From the NCBI GenBank assembly GCA_937988735.1, contig CALKHQ010000241.1:1-41362 (forward strand): a stretch of DNA of 41,362 nt, read 5' to 3'. The position numbers and the translations under genes are program-made. Positions 25,373 through 33,135 of this stretch are shown piece after piece; position 1 is the stretch's first letter; every line of letters starts with the position of its first letter. The notes beneath the pieces are model-generated. The model did no database searches. It was not told the DNA's origin and saw only the letters and a program-made list of their open reading frames with translations. The stretch comes from an uncultured Alphaproteobacteria bacterium. GTDB lineage: Bacteria > Pseudomonadota > Alphaproteobacteria > CALKHQ01.

Positions 25373-26146
25373 CTAGCTCCCGGGCTCGCCGATGGCCGGC
25401 CCATCCGCCATCCCGGCCAGCACCTCGGCGACGTGGCGCGCCCGGATCGGCAGGTTCCGCCGCTTCATCTTCCCCGCCATGTTCATCAGGCAGCCAAGAT
25501 CGCCCGCCAGCAACGTATCGGCGCCGGTGCCGGCGATCGCGTCCACCTTCTCGCTGACCATCGCGTCCGAGATCTCGGGATATTTCACGCAGAAGGTGCC
25601 GCCGAAGCCGCAGCAGACGTCGGCGTTGGGAAGCTCGCGCAGCTCCAGTCCGCGCACCTGGGCGAGGTAGGCGCGCGGCTGTTCCCGCACGCCCAGCTCG
25701 CGCAGGCCGGAGCAGCTGTCGTGATAGGTGACGCGGCCGTGATATTCCGCATCAACGGACTTCATGCCGCGGACGTCGTGGAGGAACGACACCAGTTCCC
25801 ACGTCTTGGCGGCGATCGCCTTCGCCCGCGCGTGCTGCCGCGGATCATCGCTGAACAGCTCCGGATAGTGCAACCGGATCATGCCGGCGCAGGAGCCCGA
25901 GGGCGCGACGACGTAGTCGTGGTCGGCGAAGGCGTCCAGCACCGTCGCCGCCACCTGGCGCGCGTGCTTGCGGTCGCCCGAGTTGTAGGCGGGCTGGCCG
26001 CAGCAGGTCTGCAGCCGCGGCACGTCCACCCGGCAGCCTGCCCGCTCCAGCAGCTTCACCGCAGCGAAGCCGACCCCGGGTCGGAACAGGTCGACCAGAC
26101 AGGTCACGAACAGGCCGACGCGCGGTCCCGGATCCGAGGTGGTCAA
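25373..26146 (-). CDS. lutA: LutA, CCG-domain lactate utilisation protein
   Basis: Cysteine-rich (CCG, heterodisulfide-reductase-like) subunit of LutABC, 257 residues. The first CCG motif is in LQTCCGQPAYNSG and the second in ADVCCGFGGTFCVKYPEIS, matching the two-repeat pattern that binds a noncubane iron-sulfur cluster. The start is a TTG (26144-26146), supported by GGGGAAAGG five bases upstream and by the conserved PRVGLFVTCLVDLFRP N-terminus. A promoter candidate lies about 30 bases before it. No lactate regulator (LutR, LldR) or permease gene is adjacent. Confidence 0.95.
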   Translation of the reverse strand: MTTSDPGPRVGLFVTCLVDLFRPGVGFAAVKLLERAGCRVDVPRLQTCCGQPAYNSGDRKHARQVAATVLDAFADHDYVVAPSGSCAGMIRLHYPELFSDDPRQHARAKAIAAKTWELVSFLHDVRGMKSVDAEYHGRVTYHDSCSGLRELGVREQPRAYLAQVRGLELRELPNADVCCGFGGTFCVKYPEISDAMVSEKVDAIAGTGADTLLAGDLGCLMNMAGKMKRRNLPIRARHVAEVLAGMADGPAIGEPGS

Positions 26147-26182
26147 ATCAGCCTTTCCCCAACTGATGCTTGGCGCCGGCTA

Positions 26183-26212
26183 GATATAGACCGCCCCCGG
26201 CGTACAGGCCAA
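26183..26212 (-). promoter_or_regulatory. Candidate promoter for lutABC
   Basis: On the minus strand TTGGCC (26207-26212), an 18-base spacer and TATATC (26183-26188) lie in the 97-base mltA-lutA gap. Transcription would start near 26176, leaving a leader of about 30 bases. This suggests the lut genes are not merely read through from mltA. It is sequence pattern only; I see no clear operator palindrome here. Confidence 0.45.
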
Positions 26213-26243
26213 GGCCGGACCGGCTGCGGCATGGCGGGCCCGC

Positions 26244-27437
26244 CTACTGGAAGCCGGCCACCTGGTAGGGAAGGAGCACGTACATCCGGCCGGCCGAGTT
26301 CATGATCTCCGCCGCTTCCATCGCCTCGGGGCCGGCGCCGAGGAACAGGGCGCCGCTGATGAAGCCGGCGACGCCGGGCTCGATGTCCTGGGCGACGGTG
26401 AGCCGCCGGATGCGCTCCGCGCCGGGGGTGAGGCCGGCGACGTCGATCCACACCGGCACGCCCAGCGGCAGCAGGTTGACGTCGATCGCCAGGCTGCGGC
26501 CCGGGGTGAGCGGCACGCCGAGCGCTCCGATCGGCCCTGCCGTCTCCTCGCCGGACCAGGCGAAGAAGGCGTAGCGGCTGTCCAGCCGCATCAGGTTCTC
26601 GGCCTCCGCCGGATGCTCGCTCAGCCACGCCCGTGCGGCACCCCAGGAGGCGCTCTCGCGCGGCAGGATGTCCCGCGCGATCAGCGTCCGGATGATCGAG
26701 CCGCGGGGATGGCCGTTGTCGGCCACCGCCTCGATCCGCCGTCGCTCGCCGGTGTCGAGCACCACCACGCCTTCGCCGCGCTGGTGCAGGGCGAACAGGT
26801 CGAGCGGGTCGTCGGCCCAGGCGAGCTCCAGGCCGCGGCCCTCCAGCGCGCCCTGCTCGATCTCGGCGCGGCTGTAGTAGGGACGGAGCTGGAAGTCCTC
26901 GACGCGGCCGCGCGACACCTGGCCGGGCCAGTCGTCGCCCGTCGCCTGGGGATCCACCTCCAGCATGTCCGGCGGCGGCGCATAGATCGGATAGCGGTAG
27001 TAGTTCGTGCGGCGCAGCGAGGCGCGCACCGTCGCCTCGGCGTAACCGGTGACGTAGCCTTCGCGGGCGCTGGTCTGGGTGATGCGGAACAGGCGGAACT
27101 GCTGCTCGAGCACCGCGCGGACGTCGGAGCCGCTGGCGAAGGATGCTGCCGCGAGAGCGCGGCACGGCTGGATCCAGTCGCGGTAGGTGCCAGCCCGCCC
27201 GGCAAGGCCGAGGGAGCGGTTCGGGTCGCCGTTGAGGAAGACGTCGCAGCTGCGCAGCAGGGCGGGCACGGCGTCAAGCAGGGTATCATCCTGCCAGCCC
27301 GGCAGGTCCTCGAACGTGGTCGGCTCGAGGCGATAGCCGCCGTAGGTGACGAGACGCTGGTTGGGATCGACCGCGCAGGCGGCGAGCATCGCCGCCAGCA
27401 GCGTGGCCACCAGGGCCGCGGGACGGAACCGGCTCAC
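26244..27437 (-). CDS. MltA-like lytic transglycosylase homologue, probably inactive
   Basis: Lipoprotein of 397 residues from a GTG start at 27437, with lipobox LLAAMLAAC (lipid Cys21). MltA enzymes cleave peptidoglycan glycan strands from the outer membrane. MltA (about 100-260) and 3D (about 285-390) domains are present: LAWADDPLDLF, ADNGHPRGSIIR, LPLGVPVWIDV, RLTVAQD and GAGPEA. Compared with the E. coli sequence, the catalytic Asp of the FDIYQG segment (Asp308) aligns with Ala363 in SGALFLGAG. The usual FLxIQGSG is FALHQRGEGV. These changes suggest a binding or regulatory rather than lytic role. It lies 11 bases after the timA-like gene. Confidence 0.86.
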   Translation of the reverse strand: MSRFRPAALVATLLAAMLAACAVDPNQRLVTYGGYRLEPTTFEDLPGWQDDTLLDAVPALLRSCDVFLNGDPNRSLGLAGRAGTYRDWIQPCRALAAASFASGSDVRAVLEQQFRLFRITQTSAREGYVTGYAEATVRASLRRTNYYRYPIYAPPPDMLEVDPQATGDDWPGQVSRGRVEDFQLRPYYSRAEIEQGALEGRGLELAWADDPLDLFALHQRGEGVVVLDTGERRRIEAVADNGHPRGSIIRTLIARDILPRESASWGAARAWLSEHPAEAENLMRLDSRYAFFAWSGEETAGPIGALGVPLTPGRSLAIDVNLLPLGVPVWIDVAGLTPGAERIRRLTVAQDIEPGVAGFISGALFLGAGPEAMEAAEIMNSAGRMYVLLPYQVAGFQ

Positions 27438-27448
27438 GGAAGCAGTCG

Positions 27449-28135
27449 TCAGGCGTCGGGACTGGTGGTCGCCGACAGCCGCCAGTTGGGGTCGCGGCTC
27501 GACACCTCGCGGCTGAAGGTCCAGATGTCCACAACCTCGGCGACCAGGTTCGGATCGCCCTCGACCACCCGTCCGGCGCTGTCCCTGGTGACGTTCACCT
27601 GCTCCGACCTGAAACGCACCGTGACCTGGGCCTCGCCGTCCACCAGCGTGGCAGCGGTGATGTCGGCAGACTTGATTCCGATCAGGGTCGTGTCCTGGAC
27701 CAGCCCCCTCGCCTTCCGCTCCTCGATTGCGCTGGTGAAGTCGGCATAGACCGTGGGGCTCAGCAGCCGCTTCAGCGTGTCCGTGTCCCCGCTGGCGAAC
27801 GCGCCCACGATCATCTCGAACGCCGCCCTGGCGCCGTTGAGGAAGGCGGCCGGATTGAAGTTGGGATCGGCGGCGGCAATGCGGTTGAGCCCGTCGGCGG
27901 CGGGGCCGGTCGCCACGACCGGCGGACGGGCGGACTCGCGCTCGGGCAGCGCAATCACGTTGTCCGCACCCTTGTCGGTGGCGCCGCGGCGCACCGGGAA
28001 CGGCTGCGGCCGGCGGCGCGCCGCATCCTGTTCGTTGCCCGTCCGCTTGCCCAGCACGCTCACCAGCTTGGCGATCAGGAATACCGCGATCGTCCCGAAG
28101 ATGATGATGTCGAGATACTGGAACGCGCCGCTCAT
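27449..28135 (-). CDS. Tim44-domain protein (TimA-like)
   Basis: Tim44/TimA-family protein of 228 residues, the bacterial relative of the mitochondrial import factor Tim44; its bacterial role is not settled. One N-terminal membrane helix (about 7-27, YLDIIIFGTIAVFLIAKLV), a basic linker (28-80) and the Tim44-like domain (about 95-220: FEMIVGAFASGDTDTLKRLL, with IWTFSRE near the end). It is divergent from secB and precedes the mltA-like gene, an arrangement conserved near the origin in alphaproteobacteria. The trimmed linker and single membrane helix suggest an inner-membrane protein with its domain in the cytoplasm. Confidence 0.92.
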   Translation of the reverse strand: MSGAFQYLDIIIFGTIAVFLIAKLVSVLGKRTGNEQDAARRRPQPFPVRRGATDKGADNVIALPERESARPPVVATGPAADGLNRIAAADPNFNPAAFLNGARAAFEMIVGAFASGDTDTLKRLLSPTVYADFTSAIEERKARGLVQDTTLIGIKSADITAATLVDGEAQVTVRFRSEQVNVTRDSAGRVVEGDPNLVAEVVDIWTFSREVSSRDPNWRLSATTSPDA

Positions 28136-28561
28136 GCTTGCTCTCGGTTCGCTGCGCCGACACCGGCCGCGGGTGCCATGCGCTGGGGCTTCTTCGGGCT
28201 TCTTCGGTAGGACATCGCGGTGCCGTTGCTTGCCATATAGGTCGCGAGCGGCCCTTCCGCCACGCAGGGAGTCTCGTCCCGGTCAACGCCCGTGCCGAAT
28301 GAGCCGGTTGGCGGCACGCTCAATTGGTGATCACGGAACCGCCACCTCTCGGAACCATCCGTCGTACCGCTTGACGGCACCCTAACGCGAAGCCCGGGCG
28401 ATTCCAAGGCTGCTCGGAGTCGCGGCCCCGGGGTTCTGCCCGGGGGGTGCCGGTTGTGGCCGCCGGCCATCCGTGCTAGCCCGTAGCCGCCGTCCGGGTC
28501 CGAGGCCGGCTCCCGGCCGGGCCGCGACCAGACATCACGTCTCGCAGTTGAGGAACAGACG
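28136..28561. other. Intergenic region between timA-like gene and secB (426 bases)
   Basis: No open frame here has convincing protein-like composition. A perfect tandem direct repeat of GGGCTTCTTC (two copies) sits at 28186-28205. TATATG on the minus strand (28234-28239) could be a -10 element for the timA-like gene, but no good -35 accompanies it. GAGGAA lies about ten bases before the secB ATG. In other alphaproteobacteria an fxsA gene often occupies this spot; I do not see one. Confidence 0.5.
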
Positions 28562-29107
28562 ATGGCCGACACTCCCACACCGCCCGCCAGCCCGAGCCCG
28601 AGCCCTGCGGGCGGCGACGGGCAGCCGCGGCAGCGCCCCGTGCCGATGATGGTCAAGGCGCAGTACGTCAAGGACCTGTCGTTCGAGAACCCGCGTGCGC
28701 CGAACCCGCTGCCGGCCGGCGTCCAGCCGACGATGAAGGTGGAAATCGACCTGTCGACGACGCCGAAGGGCGGCGACGATCATGAGGTGGTCCTGTCACT
28801 GACCGTCACCGCCACCCACCAGGGCGAGACGCTGTTCATCGTCGAGGTGCATTACGCCGGGCTGATCGCCATCTCCGGCCTGCCGGACAACCTGCGCGAC
28901 ACCCTGCTCTGGATCGAGGGCGGGCGGCTGCTGTTCCCCTTCGCCCGCGCGGTGATCGCCAACGCCACCCGCGACGGCGGCCTCCCGCCGGTGCTGCTGG
29001 CGCCGGTGGACTTCATGGCGCTCTACCAGCAGAAGACCGGGCGTTCGCCCTTCCCGCAGGTGCAGCAGCAGGCCGCCCCCACCGGCACGCCGGCCGGCAC
29101 TGCCTGA
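28562..29107 (+). CDS. secB: Protein-export chaperone SecB
   Basis: Tetrameric cytoplasmic chaperone that keeps preproteins unfolded and hands them to SecA. The protein is 181 residues, slightly longer than E. coli SecB because of a Pro/Ser-rich head and a Pro/Ala/Gln-rich tail. Core motifs are VKAQYVKDLSFENPRAPN, HEVVLSLTVTATHQGETLFIVEVHYAG-type sequence (about 75-100), LLFPFARAVIANATRDGGLPPVLLAPVDF. The start follows GAGGAACAGACG. The stop meets the dnaQ stop tail to tail. Confidence 0.97.
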   Translation: MADTPTPPASPSPSPAGGDGQPRQRPVPMMVKAQYVKDLSFENPRAPNPLPAGVQPTMKVEIDLSTTPKGGDDHEVVLSLTVTATHQGETLFIVEVHYAGLIAISGLPDNLRDTLLWIEGGRLLFPFARAVIANATRDGGLPPVLLAPVDFMALYQQKTGRSPFPQVQQQAAPTGTPAGTA

Positions 29108-29821
29108 TCAGCGCGGCTGCTGCCCGGCAGCGGCGTCGTCGCCCTGCCCCAGCAGCCGCCACAGCGGCTTCACCAGCCGGTCGAGCATGGCAGCGTGGCG
29201 CTCCAGCTCCTGCGGGGTCGGCGCGTGCGGACGCGGCGGCCGCGCCGGCCGGGCGCTGCGTTCGCAGGTTGCGACCACGGTGACCTCGGTCGCCAGCGCC
29301 ATCTCCGGCTGGCGGCCGCCGACCAGCTCCAGATAGACGTCCGCCAGCAGCTCGGCGTCCAGCAACGCCCCGTGCTTGGTGCGGGCGGAATTGTCGATGC
29401 CGAAGCGGCGGCACAGTGCGTCCAGGCTCGCCTGTGCGCCGGGAAAGCGGCTGCGTGCCAGCGCCAGCGTGTCTACCGCCCGCTCCATCGGCACCTGCGG
29501 CAGCCCGAGCCGCGCCAGCTCGGCGTTGAGGAAGGCGATATCGAACGCCGCGTTGTGGATGACCAGCGGGGAGTCCTTCAGGAAGTCCAGCAGCTCGTCC
29601 ACCACCTCGGCGAACAGCGGCTGGTCGGCGAGGAAGGCGTCGGTGAGCCCGTGGACCGCCGCCGCTTCCGCCGGCATCGGCCGCTGCGGATTGCAGAAGC
29701 GGTGGAAGAACCGGCCGGTCGGGACGTGGTTGACGAGCTCGATGCAGCCGATCTCGACAATCCGGTCCCCGAGCATGGGGTTCAGCCCGGTGGTCTCGGT
29801 ATCGAGCACGACCTCACGCAC
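29108..29821 (-). CDS. dnaQ: DNA polymerase III epsilon subunit (3'-5' proofreading exonuclease)
   Basis: Proofreading exonuclease of the replicase. The protein is 237 residues. Exo I is VVLDTETTGLNP (Asp7 and Glu9), Exo II VIHNAAFDIAFLNAEL and Exo III HGALLDAELLADVYLEL, a DEDDh-type set with the final His-x4-Asp. The C-terminal segment after about residue 180 is Pro-rich and would tether the alpha subunit. It is the last gene of ppsR-maf-aroE-coaE-dnaQ and its start overlaps the end of coaE by eight bases. Confidence 0.97.
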   Translation of the reverse strand: MREVVLDTETTGLNPMLGDRIVEIGCIELVNHVPTGRFFHRFCNPQRPMPAEAAAVHGLTDAFLADQPLFAEVVDELLDFLKDSPLVIHNAAFDIAFLNAELARLGLPQVPMERAVDTLALARSRFPGAQASLDALCRRFGIDNSARTKHGALLDAELLADVYLELVGGRQPEMALATEVTVVATCERSARPARPPRPHAPTPQELERHAAMLDRLVKPLWRLLGQGDDAAAGQQPR

Positions 29822-30464
29822 TGCAGACCTTCCCCCTGCCGCGCCGCACCTTGGCCAGCACCCGCGCCACCGCCTGCCGCGTGTAGCGCTGGTTCCGGCC
29901 GGTGGCGATCACGAAATCCGCCGCCCGGCGCTTGGCCGCATCCGGCCACTGCCGGGCCCGTATGCCGCCCAGCTTCGCCTCGCTCATCCCCGGCCGGCGC
30001 ATCACCCGCTGGCGCTGCAGGAAAGCGGGCGCGGAGACGACGACGAGCGAATCGAAGCGATGCGCCGTTCCGGTCTCGAATAACAGCGGAATGTCGGCGA
30101 CCGCAATCGGGATGCGCCGGCGGGCACAGTCGCGGTAGAAGCGCTGCTCCGCCGCGAAGACCAGCGGATGCAGGATCGCCTCCAGCCGCTGCAGCGCCGC
30201 CGGATCGGCGAAGACCCGTGCCCCCAGCGCCACCCGGTCGATACGCCCGTCGGCTCCCAGCGCATCGGGAAAGGCGGCCGTGACCAGGGGGAAGGCGGCG
30301 CCGCCCGGTGCCACCAGGGCATGGACCGCGGCGTCGGCATCGAACACCGGCACGCCCGCCTCGCGGAACATCCGGCCGACCGTCGTCTTGCCCATGCCAA
30401 TGGAGCCGGTCAGGCCGATGCGAAGCGGCGGCCGTCCCCGCACCCGGCGGCGCCGCCGCTTCAT
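29814..30464 (-). CDS. coaE: Dephospho-CoA kinase
   Basis: Phosphorylates the 3'-OH of dephospho-CoA, the last step of coenzyme A synthesis. The protein is 216 residues from the ATG at 30464, which overlaps the aroE stop (ATGA). The P-loop is GLTGSIGMGKTTV (about 18-30), followed by FDADAAVHAL, DIPLLFETG and VVVSAPAFLQRQRVMRR. The start has a basic MKRRRRRVRGRPP leader. The longer open frame upstream runs through aroE out of frame and is a shadow. Confidence 0.96.
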   Translation of the reverse strand: MKRRRRRVRGRPPLRIGLTGSIGMGKTTVGRMFREAGVPVFDADAAVHALVAPGGAAFPLVTAAFPDALGADGRIDRVALGARVFADPAALQRLEAILHPLVFAAEQRFYRDCARRRIPIAVADIPLLFETGTAHRFDSLVVVSAPAFLQRQRVMRRPGMSEAKLGGIRARQWPDAAKRRAADFVIATGRNQRYTRQAVARVLAKVRRGRGKVCSA

Positions 30465-31303
30465 CCGCCCAGCACCAGCGTTCGCAGCCCCTCGTCCACC
30501 TCGGGCATGACCCCGAACCAGGCGGCGAAGGCGGGCCGGGCCTGGTGCAGCAGCATGCCGAGCCCGTCCACCGTCGCGACGCCGCGACGCCGCGCCTCGG
30601 CCAGCAGCGGCGTTTCCAGGGGAACATATACGAGGTCGGTGACCAGCGCGCCCGGCTGCACCCGCTCCAGCGACAGCTCCAGCGGCGGCTGGCCCTGCAT
30701 GCCGGCAGCCGTGGTGTTGACGATGGTCTGCGCGTCGCCCACCGCCGCAATGCGCTCGGCCCACGGCACCACGGTCACCGGCGGACCGAAGGCGGCGGCC
30801 AGCGCCTCGGCGCGGGCGTCGGTGCGGTTGGTGAGGAAGATGCGGGGCACGCCGGCGTCGAGCAGGGCAACGATGACCGCCCGCGCCGAGCCCCCCGCCC
30901 CGACCACCAGCGCCGGCCCGTCGGCGGCCGACCAGCCCGGTGCGCCCTGTCGCAGGTTCTCGATGAAGCCGAAGGCATCGGTGTTGGTGGCGGCGATCCG
31001 TCCGTCCTCGCCCACGATCAGCGTATTGGCGGCTCCGATGCGCCGGGCGAGCGCGTCAGGCTCGTCGGCCGCGCGCAGCGCAGCTTCCTTGTGCGGCACG
31101 GTCACGTTGGCGCCGGCAAGGCCGAGCGCGGCGAGGCCGGCCACCGCCTCCGCCATCCGGTCCGGCGGCACGGCAAAGGCGCCGTACACCGCGTCGATGC
31201 CGTGGCGGGCGAGCCAGTAGTTGTGGATCAGCGGGCTCTTGGAGTGGGCGATCGGCCAGCCGATGACGCCGGCGAAGCGGGTGCGGGCAGTGATGCTGAC
31301 CAT
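30461..31303 (-). CDS. aroE: Shikimate dehydrogenase (NADP+)
   Basis: Reduces 3-dehydroshikimate to shikimate with NADPH, the fourth step of the shikimate pathway. The protein is 280 residues. Substrate motifs are VIGWPIAHSKSPLIHN (about 13-28) and ANVTVPHKEAAL with the catalytic Lys; NADP site VVGAGGSARAV and NRTDARAE; DGLGMLLHQARPAF near the C-terminus. It starts three bases after maf and overlaps coaE by four. Confidence 0.97.
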   Translation of the reverse strand: MVSITARTRFAGVIGWPIAHSKSPLIHNYWLARHGIDAVYGAFAVPPDRMAEAVAGLAALGLAGANVTVPHKEAALRAADEPDALARRIGAANTLIVGEDGRIAATNTDAFGFIENLRQGAPGWSAADGPALVVGAGGSARAVIVALLDAGVPRIFLTNRTDARAEALAAAFGPPVTVVPWAERIAAVGDAQTIVNTTAAGMQGQPPLELSLERVQPGALVTDLVYVPLETPLLAEARRRGVATVDGLGMLLHQARPAFAAWFGVMPEVDEGLRTLVLGG

Positions 31304-31306
31304 GGC

Positions 31307-31909
31307 TCAGTCCAGAAGTACGCCGCGATCGCGCAGGAAGCCGAGCAGCGGCAGCAGCGGCAGGCCAAGGATGGTGAAGTAGTCGCCGCGGATCCGGCTG
31401 AAGAGCTGTGCGCCGAGGCCTTCGAGCTGATAGGCGCCCACCGACTGCAGCGCCTTGTCGCCCACGCGCCCCAGATAGTCGTCCAGGAAGGCAGGACTCA
31501 GACGCCGCACGACCAGTTCAGCCTCGTCCACCGCGCCCCAGATCCGCGCGCCATCCAGCGCGACAGTGGCCGCGCTGACCAGCTTGTGCCGCCGGCCCTG
31601 CAGGCGCTCCAGGTGAGACCGCGCCTCCTCCAGGCTCTGCGGCTTGTCGAACAGGACGTCGTCAAGCGCCAGCACCTGGTCGGCGCCGATCACCAGTGCT
31701 CCCGGCGCCTGCGACGAAACCTGCACCGCCTTCATCTCGGCCAGCGTCTCCGCCACCTCGCGCGCGCCTGCGCACTCCGCGGCCAGTGCCTGCTTGACCG
31801 CCGCCTCGTCCACCCGCGACGGCCGGATCTCCACCGGCACGCCCGCCGCCTCCAGCATCCGCGCCCGCGAGGCGCTGGCGGAGGCCAGGATCAGCCTCTG
31901 CCCCGCCAT
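31307..31909 (-). CDS. maf: Maf family nucleoside triphosphate pyrophosphatase
   Basis: House-cleaning pyrophosphatase acting on modified or non-canonical nucleotides. The protein is 200 residues: LILASASASRARMLEAAG (about 5-22), RPSRVDEAAVK, VIGADQVLALDD, the family's catalytic Asp region, and FLDDYLGRVGDKALQSVGAYQLEGLG. The A-S-A-S-x-R start is the standard Maf motif. Whether it is a YhdE-type (dTTP/UTP) or YceF-type (7-methyl-GTP) enzyme cannot be told with certainty. The ATG overlaps the ppsR stop by one base (TGATG). Confidence 0.95.
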   Translation of the reverse strand: MAGQRLILASASASRARMLEAAGVPVEIRPSRVDEAAVKQALAAECAGAREVAETLAEMKAVQVSSQAPGALVIGADQVLALDDVLFDKPQSLEEARSHLERLQGRRHKLVSAATVALDGARIWGAVDEAELVVRRLSPAFLDDYLGRVGDKALQSVGAYQLEGLGAQLFSRIRGDYFTILGLPLLPLLGFLRDRGVLLD

Positions 31910-32736
31910 CAGCGCACCGGCGCGTCCGAATGCCTGCGCTTCATCAGCTGCATGATCGCAGCCGCGGTCTCCTCGATCGACCGGCGGGTGACGTCGAGCA
32001 CCGGCCAGTTGTGGCGCGAACAGAGGCGCCGCGCCTGCAGCACCTCCTGGGTCACCATCTCGATATCCACATAGGGGCTGGATTCATCCTTGTTCAAAGC
32101 CCGCAGCCGATTGCGCCGGATCTGCACCAGGCGCTTCGGGTCGGTGGTCAGGCCCACGATCAGCGGCCGCGTGCAGGCCAGCAGCTCCGGCGGCGCCTCC
32201 ACACCGGGAATGATCGGCACGTTGGCCGCACGGATGCCGCGGTTGGCGAGATAGATGCAGGTCGGAGTCTTCGAGGTACGCGACACCCCGACCAGCACCA
32301 CATCCGCCTCGTCCAGCGCCTGGACGCCCTGGCCGTCGTCGTGGGCCAGCACATATTGCATGGCGTCGATGCGGTCGAAATAGGCGGCGTCCATCACGTG
32401 CTGGCGGCCCGGCTTGTGCGCGCTCTTCGCGCCGAGATAGCTGCCGAGGGCGGACATCACCTGGTCGAGCAGCGGGATGCACGGCAGGTTGAGCCGGGCG
32501 CAGGCCTCCACCAGGTGGTTGCGGAGCTGGTCGTCAACCAGCGTGAACAGCACCGGCCCCGGCATGGTCTCGATCGACAGCAGCGCCTCGTCGAGCGCGT
32601 TGACGCTGCGGATCATCGGCCAGAGGTACTTCTTCGCCTCGTAGTCGGCGAACTGCACGACGCAGGCGCGCGCGACGCTGAGGATCGTCTCCCCCGTCGA
32701 GTCCGACACCAGGTGAAGGTTGAAGCTCTGGGTCAT
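31909..32736 (-). CDS. ppsR: PEP synthase/PPDK regulatory protein (DUF299)
   Basis: Bifunctional serine/threonine kinase and phosphorylase that regulates phosphoenolpyruvate synthase or pyruvate phosphate dikinase. From the ATG at 32736 the product is 275 residues, beginning FNLHLVSDSTGETILSVAR. The P-loop-like signature is VGVSRTSKTPTCIYLANRG. Further conserved blocks are MDAAYFDRIDAMQYVLAHDDG and SSPYVDIEMVTQEVL. It heads ppsR-maf-aroE-coaE-dnaQ and is the first gene left of the predicted origin, where its Caulobacter counterpart also lies. Confidence 0.95.
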   Translation of the reverse strand: MTQSFNLHLVSDSTGETILSVARACVVQFADYEAKKYLWPMIRSVNALDEALLSIETMPGPVLFTLVDDQLRNHLVEACARLNLPCIPLLDQVMSALGSYLGAKSAHKPGRQHVMDAAYFDRIDAMQYVLAHDDGQGVQALDEADVVLVGVSRTSKTPTCIYLANRGIRAANVPIIPGVEAPPELLACTRPLIVGLTTDPKRLVQIRRNRLRALNKDESSPYVDIEMVTQEVLQARRLCSRHNWPVLDVTRRSIEETAAAIMQLMKRRHSDAPVR

Positions 32737-33133
32737 CGCGCGCCGTCTGGACAACCCGGTGGATAGCACGCCGCCCACGCTGTGAGCCAGTACGGGGACA
32801 GATCAGGCGGTCGCGCCGCTTCGGGACAACTGCCCGTCCCATCCCCGCCTCCGCCGCCAGTCCGGAGATTCTGTCCACCTGTGCACGACGCTTTTCCGGC
32901 CTGTGGACACGCTGTGGACGGCGTTGCGGTTCCGGCAGTCATCCCCGTTATCCACGGATGCCAGGATCGCGGTGTGCCCTGGCTTCTCCCAGCCTGTCCA
33001 CAGTGCGGCGATCCGACCGGGCCGGTTTTCCACATTGCCCTGTGCATTCCTGCAGAATTGCCGTAATCCCCACTTTGGATCCGGCCAGACTCCTCCAATC
33101 ACATCCTTTCTATTTCTCAATCCTGATTCGTGA
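32737..33133. other. oriC: Predicted chromosomal replication origin (oriC)
   Basis: Non-coding gap between ppsR and hemE, the site of oriC in Caulobacter and Rickettsia. DnaA-box-like 9-mers compared with TTATCCACA: 32948-32956 TTATCCACG (8 of 9); 33026-33034 TTTTCCACA (8 of 9); 32994-33002 CTGTCCACA, 32902-32910 and 32758-32766 (both minus strand; 7 of 9 each); 32871-32879 and 32913-32921 (6 of 9). The hemE-proximal end is AT-rich. Three GANTC sites (32867, 33088, 33125) match the CcrM methyltransferase recognition sequence. I see no TTAA-N7-TTAA CtrA box. Flanking genes are transcribed away on both sides. Function is inferred from boxes plus gene order. Confidence 0.85.
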
Positions 33134-33135
33134 AT
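33091..33135. other. AT-rich stretch, candidate DNA unwinding element
   Basis: 28 of 45 bases are A or T, in a segment otherwise strongly GC-rich. It directly adjoins the DnaA-box cluster and runs into the hemE start, where an unwinding element would be expected. The same stretch may carry hemE promoter elements, which could also explain its composition. Confidence 0.55.

Noticed and set aside
32737..33133. CtrA-type TTAA-N7-TTAA sites in the origin
   Set aside because: No TTAA pair with the right spacing in this gap.
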